DNA of 64,000 nt. Origin: Solimicrobium sp040544425 (GTDB taxonomy: Bacteria; Pseudomonadota; Gammaproteobacteria; Burkholderiales; Burkholderiaceae_D). The DNA is taken from NCBI GenBank assembly GCA_040544425.1, contig JBEONO010000009.1:1-64000 (forward strand), in the 5' to 3' direction. Within the stretch, counting starts at the first letter, position 1; each line of letters starts with the position of its first letter. Position numbers and translations under genes: made by a program. Positions 26,914 through 35,134 of this stretch are shown piece by piece. The notes beneath the pieces are model-generated. The model saw nothing but the letters and a program-made list of their open reading frames with translations, searched no databases and was not told the origin of the DNA.

Positions 26914-26990
26914 GGGCGGTTAGTTCAGCTGGTTAGAATACTTGGTCGACATCCAAGGGGTCGGGGATTCGAATTCCTCACCGCCCACCA
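26914..26990 (+). tRNA. tRNA-Val, anticodon GAC
   Basis: A 77-base tRNA with the CCA end encoded. The acceptor stem GGGCGGT pairs with ACCGCCC, the D arm is GTTC/GAAT, the anticodon stem is CTTGG/CCAAG and the T stem is GGGGA/TCCTC with TTCGAAT. The loop is TCGACAT, giving anticodon GAC (26948-26950) for GTC/GTT valine codons. Position 33 (26947) is C rather than the nearly universal U. Confidence 0.93.
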
Positions 26991-27041
26991 CAAATTTTGA
27001 CAACACATCTTCTACATAAGAGCGAGAAAGGCAACTTGGTT

Positions 27042-27083
27042 ATGACACCGCGAACTACTAACTCACTTAGTACGCGACTCTAG
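27042..27083 (+). CDS. Threonine-rich leader peptide of thrS
   Basis: A 13-residue open frame reading MTPRTTNSLSTRL and ending in TAG. Four of its 13 codons are Thr (ACA, ACT, ACT, ACG), including a tandem pair. An AAAGG lies ten bases upstream of the ATG. It is followed by a hairpin with eight T's and then thrS, exactly the architecture of a ribosome-mediated attenuator. It is too short to be found by ordinary gene calling. The peptide itself probably has no function beyond reporting Thr-tRNA charging. Confidence 0.72.
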   Translation: MTPRTTNSLSTRL

Positions 27084-27141
27084 TCGAGGATCTTTTTCGT
27101 TTACCTTTTTGAAAAAGCGCGGCTAGTCCGCGTTTTTTTTC
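27072..27141 (+). terminator. thrS attenuator: terminator with competing antiterminator
   Basis: The terminator is CGCGG-ctagt-CCGCG (27118-27132) followed by eight T's. A competing segment, ACGCGACT at 27072-27079 in the last leader codons, is complementary to 27125-27133 (AGTC-c-GCGT) with one bulged C. A ribosome stalled at the ACT-ACT pair (27054-27059) would leave that segment free and prevent termination. A ribosome at the stop codon would cover it and allow termination. A second stem, CTTTTTC/GAAAAAG (27092-27117), abuts the terminator. Confidence 0.72.
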
Positions 27142-27200
27142 GTCTTTTTTTAATTTGCCAAATTTTAGTTTCATCCACCCCCCAAGTTTTGGAGAATATG

Positions 27201-29108
27201 ATGATTGCAGTTCGACTACCCGATGGTTCAAAACGTGAATTTGATGCGCCCGTTACGGTTGCGCAAGTCGCTGCCAGCATAGGTGCCGGTCTTGCCAAAG
27301 CCGCGCTGGCCGGGAAAGTAAATGGTCACGTGGTTGATACCTCATACCTGATTGAATCCGATGTGGACCTGGCGATTGTCACTGACAAGGATGCTGACGG
27401 TCTGGATGTAATCCGTCATTCAACAGCCCACTTGCTGGCATACGCCGTCAAACAGCTTTATCCGGATGCGCAGGTCACGATTGGTCCGGTGATTGACAAT
27501 GGTTTTTACTATGACTTTTCCTACAAGCGTCCATTTACTCCGGATGATTTGGTGGCGATTGAAAAGAAAATGCTGGAACTGGCAAAAAAAGACGAACCAG
27601 TCACTCGCAAGGTATTGCCGCGCGATGAGGCTGTGGCGTATTTCAAATCGATAGGTGAAGAATATAAGGCTGAAATCATTGCGTCGATTCCTGCGGATCA
27701 AGATGTTTCGCTTTACACAGAAGGCAGTTTCACTGACCTGTGCCGCGGCCCGCATGTGCCGTCGACCGGGAAATTGAAAGTGTTCAAATTGATGAAGCTG
27801 GCCGGTGCTTACTGGCGCGGTGATTCGAACAATGAAATGCTGCAGCGGATTTACGGTACAGCCTGGGCGAAGAAAGAAGATCAGGAAGCCTATCTGTTCA
27901 TGCTCGAAGAAGCCGAGAAGCGTGATCATCGCAAACTGGGCAAGGCGCTGGATTTGTTTCATATGCAGGAAGAAGCGCCGGGTCTGATTTTCTGGCACGC
28001 AAAAGGCTGGACAATCTGGCAGGAAGTCGAACAATACATGCGCAAGGTGTACCGTGATTGCGGCTATCAGGAAGTGAAAACACCGCAGATTCTGGATCGT
28101 TCACTGTGGGAAAAAACCGGGCACTGGGAAAATTATCGCGACAATATGTTTGTGACTGAATCGGAAAGTCGCAACTATGCATTGAAGCCCATGAATTGTC
28201 CTGGGCATATCCAAATTTTTAACACTGGTTTGCGCAGCTATCGTGAACTGCCATTGCGTTTTGGTGAATTTGGTCAATGCCATCGGAATGAGACTTCCGG
28301 CGCTTTGCACGGGATCATGCGCGTGCGCGGATTTACTCAGGACGATGGACACATTTTTTGTACTGAAGAACAAATCGCCGAGGAAGTGAAGATTTTCCAC
28401 CCGCAAGCGATGAAGGTGTATGAAGATTTTGGATTCAAAAACATTGAAATTAAAATCGCAACACGGCCTGAAAATCGTATCGGCACTGAAGAGGCCTGGG
28501 ATAAGGCCGAGGAATCTTTGCGCTCAGCGTTGCGTGAAAGCGGTATCGCTTGGCAGGAATTGCCGGGTGAGGGAGCATTTTACGGTCCGAAAATTGAATA
28601 CCATTTGAAAGATAGTCTCGGACGGCCTTGGCAGGTGGGGACTTTCCAGATTGATCCGTCCATGCCGGCGCGATTAGGTGCGGAATACGTGGCAGAAGAC
28701 AATTCAAAGAAAACACCGATGATGCTGCATCGTGCCATCGTTGGCTCAATGGAAAGATTTATTGGTATTTTGATCGAAAACTTTGCCGGTACTTTTCCGG
28801 TATGGTTGTCTCCTGTGCAAGTTGCGGTGATTAATATCTCTGAGGCGCAGGCGGAATATACTCAATCCGTTGCCGATGAGTTAAGAAAACAAGGGTTCAG
28901 AGTTAACCTTGATTTGCGTAATGAGAAAATAACCTATAAAATACGCGAGCATTCCGTTCAGAAATTGCCTTATATCATCGTTATCGGTGATAAGGAAAAG
29001 GATGCAAATACAGTGGCCGTGCGTACGCGAGGCAACCTCGATTTAGGCGTGATGCCTTTATCAGCATTCGTAGAGCGTCTCAACCATGAGATCGCCACGA
29101 AAGCGTGA
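27201..29108 (+). CDS. thrS: Threonyl-tRNA synthetase
   Basis: A 635-aa class II synthetase that charges tRNA-Thr. In order: TGS domain (MIAVRLPDGSKREF), the editing domain with HSTAHLLAYAVK near residue 75, the catalytic core with motif 2 and the zinc ligand region MNCPGHIQIF, motif 3 (GSMERFIGILIENF), and the C-terminal anticodon-binding domain. The length is normal. Starts at 27189 (TTG), 27198 and 27201 are in frame; GGAG at 27191-27194 is best spaced for 27201. It begins the translation operon thrS-infC-rpmI-rplT and is preceded by the Thr leader attenuator. Confidence 0.97.
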   Translation: MIAVRLPDGSKREFDAPVTVAQVAASIGAGLAKAALAGKVNGHVVDTSYLIESDVDLAIVTDKDADGLDVIRHSTAHLLAYAVKQLYPDAQVTIGPVIDNGFYYDFSYKRPFTPDDLVAIEKKMLELAKKDEPVTRKVLPRDEAVAYFKSIGEEYKAEIIASIPADQDVSLYTEGSFTDLCRGPHVPSTGKLKVFKLMKLAGAYWRGDSNNEMLQRIYGTAWAKKEDQEAYLFMLEEAEKRDHRKLGKALDLFHMQEEAPGLIFWHAKGWTIWQEVEQYMRKVYRDCGYQEVKTPQILDRSLWEKTGHWENYRDNMFVTESESRNYALKPMNCPGHIQIFNTGLRSYRELPLRFGEFGQCHRNETSGALHGIMRVRGFTQDDGHIFCTEEQIAEEVKIFHPQAMKVYEDFGFKNIEIKIATRPENRIGTEEAWDKAEESLRSALRESGIAWQELPGEGAFYGPKIEYHLKDSLGRPWQVGTFQIDPSMPARLGAEYVAEDNSKKTPMMLHRAIVGSMERFIGILIENFAGTFPVWLSPVQVAVINISEAQAEYTQSVADELRKQGFRVNLDLRNEKITYKIREHSVQKLPYIIVIGDKEKDANTVAVRTRGNLDLGVMPLSAFVERLNHEIATKA

Positions 29109-29165
29109 TGGATGCTTAGTGCGAAAGAGCACGGCCTGTTTATTGGATTTTAAAAGGAAACTACA

Positions 29166-29690
29166 ATAGCTACTGACAAGTCAACACATCGTATCAACGG
29201 CGAAATTACTGCACCTGAAGTGCGTCTGTCCGGCGTTGAAAATGAACCTCTGGGAATCGTGAAAATAGCTGACGCAATTCGGTTATCGGAAGAATCGAAC
29301 GTAGACCTGGTGGAAATCGCGCCAAATGCTGTGCCCCCTGTATGTCGCCTGATGGATTACGGCAAATTTAAATACCAGGAGCAAAAGAAAGCACACGAAG
29401 CCAAACTGAAACAGAAAGTGGTTTTGGTGAAGGAAGTGAAATTCAGGCCAGGTACCGATGATGGCGATTACGGCATCAAGCTACGTAATCTGATCAAATT
29501 TCTGGACGATGGCGACAAGACGAAAATCACACTGCGTTTTCGCGGACGTGAAATGGCGCATCAGGATATCGGCATGCGCATGTTGGAGCGGTTAAAAGTT
29601 GATCTTGATCCGTATGGACAGGTAGAACAGTTTCCCAAGATGGAAGGTCGCCAGATGGTCATGGTTCTGGCACCCAAGAAGAAAAAGTAG
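29166..29690 (+). CDS. infC: Translation initiation factor IF-3, ATA start
   Basis: A 174-aa IF-3, which binds the 30S subunit, checks the initiator codon and prevents premature 50S joining. The N-domain begins ATDKSTHRINGEITAPEVRL and the C-domain includes RFRGREMAHQDIGMRMLERL and ends in KKKK. No ATG, GTG or TTG lies at the correct N-terminus. The codon there is ATA (29166-29168), seven bases after AGGA. IF-3 genes typically use a rare start (AUU in E. coli), which lets IF-3 repress its own translation, so an AUA start fits that logic. A caller restricted to common starts would begin 18 codons later at 29220. Confidence 0.92.
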   Translation: MATDKSTHRINGEITAPEVRLSGVENEPLGIVKIADAIRLSEESNVDLVEIAPNAVPPVCRLMDYGKFKYQEQKKAHEAKLKQKVVLVKEVKFRPGTDDGDYGIKLRNLIKFLDDGDKTKITLRFRGREMAHQDIGMRMLERLKVDLDPYGQVEQFPKMEGRQMVMVLAPKKKK

Positions 29691-29701
29691 GTCAGAATTT
29701 A

Positions 29702-29756
29702 TCTGACTCAGCGATGAGTCAGAATAAATGACAGTGAACTCGATTTCACTGTTTTA
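29702..29756 (+). promoter_or_regulatory. Paired hairpins between infC and rpmI
   Basis: TCTGACTCA-gcga-TGAGTCAGA (29702-29723) is a perfect 9-bp stem, followed by ACAGTGAA / TTCACTGT (29731-29752) and a short T-run. The rpmI start, 90 bases further on, has no obvious ribosome site. In E. coli the L20 protein represses rpmI-rplT through leader structure, and these could play that part or act as a partial terminator. Confidence 0.5.
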
Positions 29757-29847
29757 TATAAGTAAGAGTGGGCATCCAAGTGTGACGAGTTCGTTGCCAC
29801 CTACAATTACGTTAAAAATGGAACTGTCCTAAACCGACAGTAATGTT

Positions 29848-30045
29848 ATGCCAAAGATGAAAACCAAAAGCTCTGCCAAGAAGCGCTTTCGCGTTCGCCC
29901 AGGTGGAACAGTTAAATGTGGTCATGCTTTCAAGCGCCACATTCTGACCAAGAAGACCACAAAAAGTAAGCGCCAATTGCGCGGTATCACGAACGTTAAT
30001 GCTCATGACGTAGTATCAGTCATGCGTATGATGCCAAACGCCTAA
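29848..30045 (+). CDS. rpmI: 50S ribosomal protein L35
   Basis: A 65-aa basic ribosomal protein beginning MPKMKTKSSAKKRFRV, with the usual HILTKKTTKSKRQLRG core. The length is normal. It is followed 27 bases later by rplT, as in most bacteria. The lack of a visible ribosome site suggests translational control by leader structure. Confidence 0.98.
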   Translation: MPKMKTKSSAKKRFRVRPGGTVKCGHAFKRHILTKKTTKSKRQLRGITNVNAHDVVSVMRMMPNA

Positions 30046-30072
30046 CCTCATACTCAATATTAAGGAGTTATC

Positions 30073-30432
30073 ATGCCTAGAGTAAAACGTGGGGTTACAG
30101 CTCGTGCCCGCCATAAAAAAGTTCTCGATTTAGCCAAGGGTTACCGTGGTCGTCGCAGTAAGGTATACCGTATCGCCAAGCAGGCAGTCATGCGTGCTGG
30201 CCAATATGCATACCGCGATCGCCGTAACAAGAAGCGCGTATTCCGTGCTCTGTGGATTACCCGTATTAATGCTGCGTCCCGTTCGCACGGCATGACATAC
30301 AGCGTATTCATGAATGGTCTTAAAAAAGCATCTATCGGTCTGGACCGCAAGGTTTTGGCTGATATGGCTGTGATGGACAAACCAGCATTTGCTGCGATTG
30401 TTAATCAAGTTAAGGCTACCCTGGCTGCGTAA
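30073..30432 (+). CDS. rplT: 50S ribosomal protein L20
   Basis: A 119-aa basic protein of the large subunit, needed for early 50S assembly and, in relatives, for feedback on rpmI-rplT translation. It begins MPRVKRGVTARARHKKVL and has YRDRRNKKRVFRALWITRINA. A strong AAGGAG ribosome site precedes it. The length is normal. Confidence 0.98.
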   Translation: MPRVKRGVTARARHKKVLDLAKGYRGRRSKVYRIAKQAVMRAGQYAYRDRRNKKRVFRALWITRINAASRSHGMTYSVFMNGLKKASIGLDRKVLADMAVMDKPAFAAIVNQVKATLAA

Positions 30433-30477
30433 ATGCTGGTGACAATGATCGGGTAAGTTGGGTCATTGTATAAGAGA

Positions 30478-30511
30478 CAGGGCAAAGGTCATTCTTTGCC
30501 CTGTTTTATTT
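30478..30511 (+). terminator. Terminator between rplT and pheS
   Basis: CAGGGCAAAG-gtcatt-CTTTGCCCTG is a perfect 10-bp stem followed by TTTTATTTT. It separates the ribosomal genes from pheST. A second stem ACAATGA/TCATTGT (30442-30469) lies just upstream. No Phe-rich leader peptide is present, so Phe attenuation is not supported. Confidence 0.8.
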
Positions 30512-30551
30512 TGAATTTGTCGGTTGTCGAAAATTCGCAGGAAATATACGC

Positions 30552-31568
30552 ATGAATTCGTTAGATCATCTCGTCTCACAAGCCGGCATCGATTTTGCCG
30601 CTACCGAAGACGCTGCCGCATTGGAAAATGCCAAGGCAAAATATCTTGGTAAAACTGGTCAGATTACCGAACTGATGAAAGGTCTGGGCAAGCTTGCGCC
30701 AGATGAAAAAAAAGCGCAGGGCGCTATCATCAATGCGGTCAAAGTTCAAATTGAAAATTTATTAGGAGCGCGTCGCGACCAACTCGCGAACGCTCAAATG
30801 CAGGCGCGCTTGAATGCCGAAGCGATCGATATTACTTTACCCGGTCGCGGTCGCGGCACGGGGGGTATGCATCCGGTGATGCGCACCTGGGAACGCGTTG
30901 AAGAAATTTTCCGCTCGATTGGTTTCGATGTGGCCGACGGTCCCGAAATCGAAACTGACTGGACCAATTTTACGGCCTTAAACAGCCCGGAAAATCATCC
31001 CGCACGTTCGATGCAGGATACTTTTTATATCGAAGGCAATGACAGCACTGGCAAGCCATTATTGTTGCGTACCCATACCAGTCCGATGCAGGTGCGGTAC
31101 GCACGCATGAATCAGGCTCCGATCAAGGTGATAGCACCGGGTCGCACTTACCGTGTCGACAGTGATGCGACGCATTCACCGATGTTTCATCAGGTCGAAG
31201 GTTTGTGGATTGCTGAAGATATCAGCTTCGCCGATCTTAAAGGGGTGTATCTGAATTTCGTCAAAGCGTTTTTTGAAACCGACGACTTGGAAGTGCGCTT
31301 TCGCCCATCCTATTTCCCATTCACTGAGCCGTCCGCGGAGATTGATATCGCCTTTTCCAGTGGGCCGTTAAAGGGCCGCTGGTTGGAGATATCGGGCTCC
31401 GGTCAGGTACATCCATCGGTCGTGCGCAACATGGGATTGGATCCTGAAAAATATATCGGTTTCGCATTTGGCTCTGGACTCGAGCGTTTGACCATGCTGC
31501 GTTATGGCATTAATGATTTACGGTTGTTTTACGAAGGTGATTTGCGGTTCCTGAAGCAATTCAATTAA
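30552..31568 (+). CDS. pheS: Phenylalanyl-tRNA synthetase alpha subunit
   Basis: A 338-aa catalytic subunit of the heterotetrameric class II PheRS. The N-terminal coiled coil is followed by motif 2 and the Phe-site sequence FRPSYFPFTEPSAEIDI, and motif 3 near GFAFGSGLERLTMLRYGI. The length is normal. It is separated from pheT by 48 bases. The gene follows a strong terminator and so may have its own promoter. Confidence 0.98.
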   Translation: MNSLDHLVSQAGIDFAATEDAAALENAKAKYLGKTGQITELMKGLGKLAPDEKKAQGAIINAVKVQIENLLGARRDQLANAQMQARLNAEAIDITLPGRGRGTGGMHPVMRTWERVEEIFRSIGFDVADGPEIETDWTNFTALNSPENHPARSMQDTFYIEGNDSTGKPLLLRTHTSPMQVRYARMNQAPIKVIAPGRTYRVDSDATHSPMFHQVEGLWIAEDISFADLKGVYLNFVKAFFETDDLEVRFRPSYFPFTEPSAEIDIAFSSGPLKGRWLEISGSGQVHPSVVRNMGLDPEKYIGFAFGSGLERLTMLRYGINDLRLFYEGDLRFLKQFN

Positions 31569-31616
31569 GCAGATCAATTCCCATCGTCTTTAAAACTATT
31601 ACTAGCGGCTTCAATT

Positions 31617-34043
31617 ATGCAATTTTCTGAAAACTGGTTACGCACCATGGTGAATCCACCTATGGATTCTTCTGCATTGGCTCATTTATTGACCATGTCG
31701 GGCCTCGAAGTCGAAGAGACTGAAACTGTCGCGCCACCGTTCAGTCATGTCGTGGTCGCTGAAGTCGTCTCGCTCGAAAAACATCCGAATGCCGATCGTC
31801 TAAACGTCTGCAAGGTCGATGTTGGCACAGGTGTATTGCTCAATATCGTTTGCGGCGCACCGAATGTACGCGCCGGTATGAAGGTGGCCTGTGCATTGGC
31901 CGGTGCGATATTGCCTCCCGGCGCAGACGGCAAGCCATTTGAAATCAAGGTCGGTGAATTGCGCGGTGTAGTATCGCAAGGGATGTTGTGTTCGGCACGC
32001 GAGTTGAAACTGTCTGAAGATCATGGCGGTTTGATGGATTTGCCGGCAGACGCGCCGGTTGGCACACCGATACGCGAGTATCTTGATTTGGATGATTTGA
32101 AATTCACCATCAAATTGACGCCCAATAAAGCCGATTGCCTTTCGGTACTAGGTGTGGCGCGTGAAGTTGCCGCATTGACCGGCACCACCTTGCATACGCC
32201 CGTAATCAAGCCAGCGCCAGTCACCCTGTCGGAAATTTTGCCGGTCAAGGTATCGGCCCCGGATCTCTGCGGTCGATTCTCTGGACGCGTGATTCGCGGC
32301 GTGAATGCGAAAGCGCCTACCCCAGATTGGATGAAGCAGCGTTTGGAGCGTTCTGGTCAGCGTCCCATTTCCGCTTTGGTCGACATCTCGAACTACGTCA
32401 TGCTGGAGTTGGGGCAGCCCAGTCACGTGTTTGATCTGGATAAATTAAGCGGCGGCATTGAAGTGCGGTGGGGCAGGGACGGTGAAACGATCAAACTGCT
32501 CAATGGTAATACCGTAGCCGTTGACCCGTGGATCGGTGTCATTTCAACTGTAACCGAACCGGTCATGCTGGAATCTCTTGCAGGGATCATGGGCGGCGAT
32601 GCAACCTCCGTATCGCTCGACACCCAACACATTTATCTGGAAGCGGCATTCTGGTGGCCAAGTGCAATACAAGGGCGGGCGCGTCGGTTTAATTTTTCAA
32701 CTGATGCAGCACACCGTTATGAACGGGGTGTTGACTTTGGTAATACCGTCACCAATATCGAACGCATCACCGATTTAATCATTGCAGTATGTGGCGGTTC
32801 GGTTGGCCCGGTTGACGACCACATGATCAATGTACCAAAACGCCCTCCAGTCAAATTGCGCACGGCGCGCGCAGTGAAAGTAATTGGCGTTGCTTTGAGC
32901 GACAGCCAAATTGCGGATATCTTCAAACGGTTGGGCTTGCCATTTACAGAGGAGCCGGATGGCTTCCTGGTCACGCCACCGTCATATCGCTTCGATATTG
33001 AAATCGAAGAAGATTTGATTGAAGAAGTCGCCAGAGTGTACGGTTTTGAAAATATTCCGGCCTTGCCTCCGGTTGCCGCATCAGCTATGCGCATCCCGCC
33101 AGAAAATACGCGGTCACTTTTTAAAGTGCGGCGCCAAATGGCTGATTTCGATTACCAAGAGGTGCTGAACTACAGCTTCGTTGAGGCGGCCTGGGAACTT
33201 GATTTTGCAAACAACACCAATCCGATCAAAGTGCAAAATCCGATCGCCAGTCACATGAGTGTAATGCGCTCCAATTTGATCGCCAGTCTGGTGGCTAATG
33301 CGCGTTATAACCTGAATCGTAAAATCAGTCGCATTCGTTTATTTGAAATTGCCTCGATTTACCTGCGCGATGCAGCGGTTGTCGACGGTGGTTTAACTGT
33401 GGCCGGATTTAACGAGCCGAAAAAATTGGCAGGGTTGGCTTATGGCCCACAGGCCGAAGAGCAGTGGGGACTGGAGACCCGACAAGTCGACTTCTTCGAT
33501 GTCAAAGCTGATATTGAAGCATTGTTTGCACCGAAGACTTTGCGGTTCAGTAAAGCAGATCATCCGGCATTGCATCCGGGACGTTCGGCGCAAATTGAAT
33601 GCGATGGGAAGCTGGTCGGATTCGTGGGGGAATTGCACCCTGCGTTACAACAGAAATATGATTTACCGCTGGCCCCCATCGTTTTTGAAGTCGATGCCCT
33701 CGCGCTGCAGGCAATCGCTGTTCCGGTTTTTCAGGATATTCCCAAATTCCAGGCAGTAACGCGCGACCTGGCGTTATTGGTTAACTCTGGTTTACCGGTG
33801 CAGGATGTGCTGGACGTGTTCACTCACGAAAGACTTAACAATTCGGCTTGTCAAAGTGTGCAAGCTATTGTTTTATTTGATGAATATCGTGGAAAAGGAC
33901 TGCAAACAACTGAAAAAAGTCTTGCTTTCCGATGCACCTTACAAGATACTCAGTCTACTTTGCAAGAAGAAGAAATTGAAGCAGCGATGGCAGCGTTGTT
34001 GACTGCGGCACAGAGTAAGTGCCATGCCAAACTGCGATCCTGA
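31617..34043 (+). CDS. pheT: Phenylalanyl-tRNA synthetase beta subunit
   Basis: An 808-aa beta subunit that binds tRNA and edits Tyr-tRNA-Phe. In order: N-terminal tRNA-binding OB domain (MQFSENWLRTMVNPPM, NADRLNVCKVDVG), the B3/B4 editing domain, B5, a catalytic-like core, and a C-terminal anticodon-binding (ferredoxin-fold) domain starting near PKFQAVTRDLALL. The length is normal. It precedes ihfA by 47 bases in the usual proteobacterial order. Confidence 0.98.
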   Translation: MQFSENWLRTMVNPPMDSSALAHLLTMSGLEVEETETVAPPFSHVVVAEVVSLEKHPNADRLNVCKVDVGTGVLLNIVCGAPNVRAGMKVACALAGAILPPGADGKPFEIKVGELRGVVSQGMLCSARELKLSEDHGGLMDLPADAPVGTPIREYLDLDDLKFTIKLTPNKADCLSVLGVAREVAALTGTTLHTPVIKPAPVTLSEILPVKVSAPDLCGRFSGRVIRGVNAKAPTPDWMKQRLERSGQRPISALVDISNYVMLELGQPSHVFDLDKLSGGIEVRWGRDGETIKLLNGNTVAVDPWIGVISTVTEPVMLESLAGIMGGDATSVSLDTQHIYLEAAFWWPSAIQGRARRFNFSTDAAHRYERGVDFGNTVTNIERITDLIIAVCGGSVGPVDDHMINVPKRPPVKLRTARAVKVIGVALSDSQIADIFKRLGLPFTEEPDGFLVTPPSYRFDIEIEEDLIEEVARVYGFENIPALPPVAASAMRIPPENTRSLFKVRRQMADFDYQEVLNYSFVEAAWELDFANNTNPIKVQNPIASHMSVMRSNLIASLVANARYNLNRKISRIRLFEIASIYLRDAAVVDGGLTVAGFNEPKKLAGLAYGPQAEEQWGLETRQVDFFDVKADIEALFAPKTLRFSKADHPALHPGRSAQIECDGKLVGFVGELHPALQQKYDLPLAPIVFEVDALALQAIAVPVFQDIPKFQAVTRDLALLVNSGLPVQDVLDVFTHERLNNSACQSVQAIVLFDEYRGKGLQTTEKSLAFRCTLQDTQSTLQEEEIEAAMAALLTAAQSKCHAKLRS

Positions 34044-34090
34044 TTGCACGCTTTTTAACATAAAAATAGCAACCCAAATTAAATACACTG

Positions 34091-34507
34091 ATGAGCGACG
34101 ACATTCCTACCGAACCACAAACCGAATTGGACGCGAATTTGAGTCGGGCAATGCAACAGGCGCGTGCGCGCCTGTTGGCCGAAAAACAGATGTCCACGCT
34201 GACCAAAGCAGAATTGGCCGAGCTCTTATTCGAGCAGGTCGGATTGAATAAGCGCGAAGCCAAAGATATGGTGGAAACGTTTTTTGATGAAATCCGGAAT
34301 GCCTTGGAGCGTGGTGAGTCGGTGAAGTTATCTGGTTTTGGTAATTTTCAGTTGCGCGACAAGCCACAGCGTCCGGGAAGAAATCCGAAAACCGGAGAAG
34401 CGATTCCAATTTCAGCGCGACGTGTTGTGACATTTCATGCCAGTCAAAAAATGAAAAACATGGTTGATCAGATGTCGGGTCAGTTCAGTTTGAACGAGTC
34501 GAAGTAA
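34091..34507 (+). CDS. ihfA: Integration host factor alpha, N-terminally extended
   Basis: A 138-aa DNA-bending protein; with IhfB it makes the IHF heterodimer used in recombination, replication and transcription. The conserved core begins STLTKAELAELLFEQVGL and contains KLSGFGNFQLRDK and the DNA-intercalating RPGRNPKTGEAIPISARRVVTF. It carries a 33-residue acidic/Ala-rich extension before the core compared with the 99-aa E. coli protein. A Met (codon at 34190) could start the short form, but neither site has a strong Shine-Dalgarno. Extensions like this are known in betaproteobacterial IhfA. Confidence 0.93.
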   Translation: MSDDIPTEPQTELDANLSRAMQQARARLLAEKQMSTLTKAELAELLFEQVGLNKREAKDMVETFFDEIRNALERGESVKLSGFGNFQLRDKPQRPGRNPKTGEAIPISARRVVTFHASQKMKNMVDQMSGQFSLNESK

Positions 34508-34549
34508 TTCCTAATTTTGTGGCATGCCACAAGCAATCGGACCTAAGCA

Positions 34550-34939
34550 ATGAGCACGACGTTGAATAAAGACGAAACTCTTGTTTTACCAGCTATCCCC
34601 GCCAAGCGTTATTTCACGATCGGTGAAGTCAGCGACCTGTGTGGCGTCAAAGCACATGTACTGCGTTATTGGGAGCAGGAGTTTTCTCAATTAAAGCCAG
34701 TCAAACGGCGCGGTAATCGTCGCTATTATCAGCACCATGAAGTCTTGCTGATCCGGCGTATCAGAGAACTGCTGTACGACAAGGGCTTCACCATCAATGG
34801 AGCGCGCAATCAATTAGGCGGGCAATCGAGTCTGGAAGTGAAGCTGCCAAAGGCCTTGAAAGAGATCGTGATTGCTGGCGAAAAGTTGGAAACACTGCGT
34901 CAGGAATTGACGGAAGTGCAAAATATGTTGCGTTTGTAA
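34550..34939 (+). CDS. MerR-family transcriptional regulator
   Basis: A 129-aa MerR-type regulator encoded 42 bases after ihfA. The N-terminal winged helix is KRYFTIGEVSDLCGVKAHVLRYWE, followed by the wing RRGNRRYYQHHEVLLIRRI and a dimerising helix near the C-terminus. It lacks the Cys metal-binding tail of MerR/CueR, so it is not a metal sensor of that kind. A MerR-type gene after ihfA is the conserved layout in many proteobacteria; its target is unknown. Confidence 0.92.
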   Translation: MSTTLNKDETLVLPAIPAKRYFTIGEVSDLCGVKAHVLRYWEQEFSQLKPVKRRGNRRYYQHHEVLLIRRIRELLYDKGFTINGARNQLGGQSSLEVKLPKALKEIVIAGEKLETLRQELTEVQNMLRL

Positions 34940-35021
34940 CAGTTAAAGTACCAATTTAGCCAATAAATTGCAGATAAAAAAATTATTTTGCAGAAATAGC
35001 TAGGCATTTCTTTTTATGACG

Positions 35022-35027
35022 TATAAT
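35022..35027 (+). promoter_or_regulatory. Probable -10 of the cold-shock gene
   Basis: A perfect TATAAT, without a clear -35, implies a transcript starting near 35034 with a ~100-base 5' leader. Long leaders are usual for cspA-type genes and carry cold-induced structure. Confidence 0.5.
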
Positions 35028-35134
35028 TCTTTATCGTTGAAATTCTAGGTAGTAGTGCAGTATCTCTGTCATTTCTCACTTGGTTGAAACGATCTAACGG
35101 GCATATGCCCACTTAACTGAAATAGGAAATTGTA

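Noticed and set aside
26997..27002. TTGACA just after the tRNA as a -35 of a thrS promoter
   Set aside because: No -10 lies at 16-18 bases; the nearest AT-rich hexamer (TACATA) is only 10 bases away.
30433..30456. Short open frame before pheS as a Phe attenuator leader
   Set aside because: The seven codons (M L V T M I G) hold no Phe codon, so ribosome stalling on Phe-tRNA shortage cannot be sensed. The nearby hairpin is treated as an ordinary terminator.
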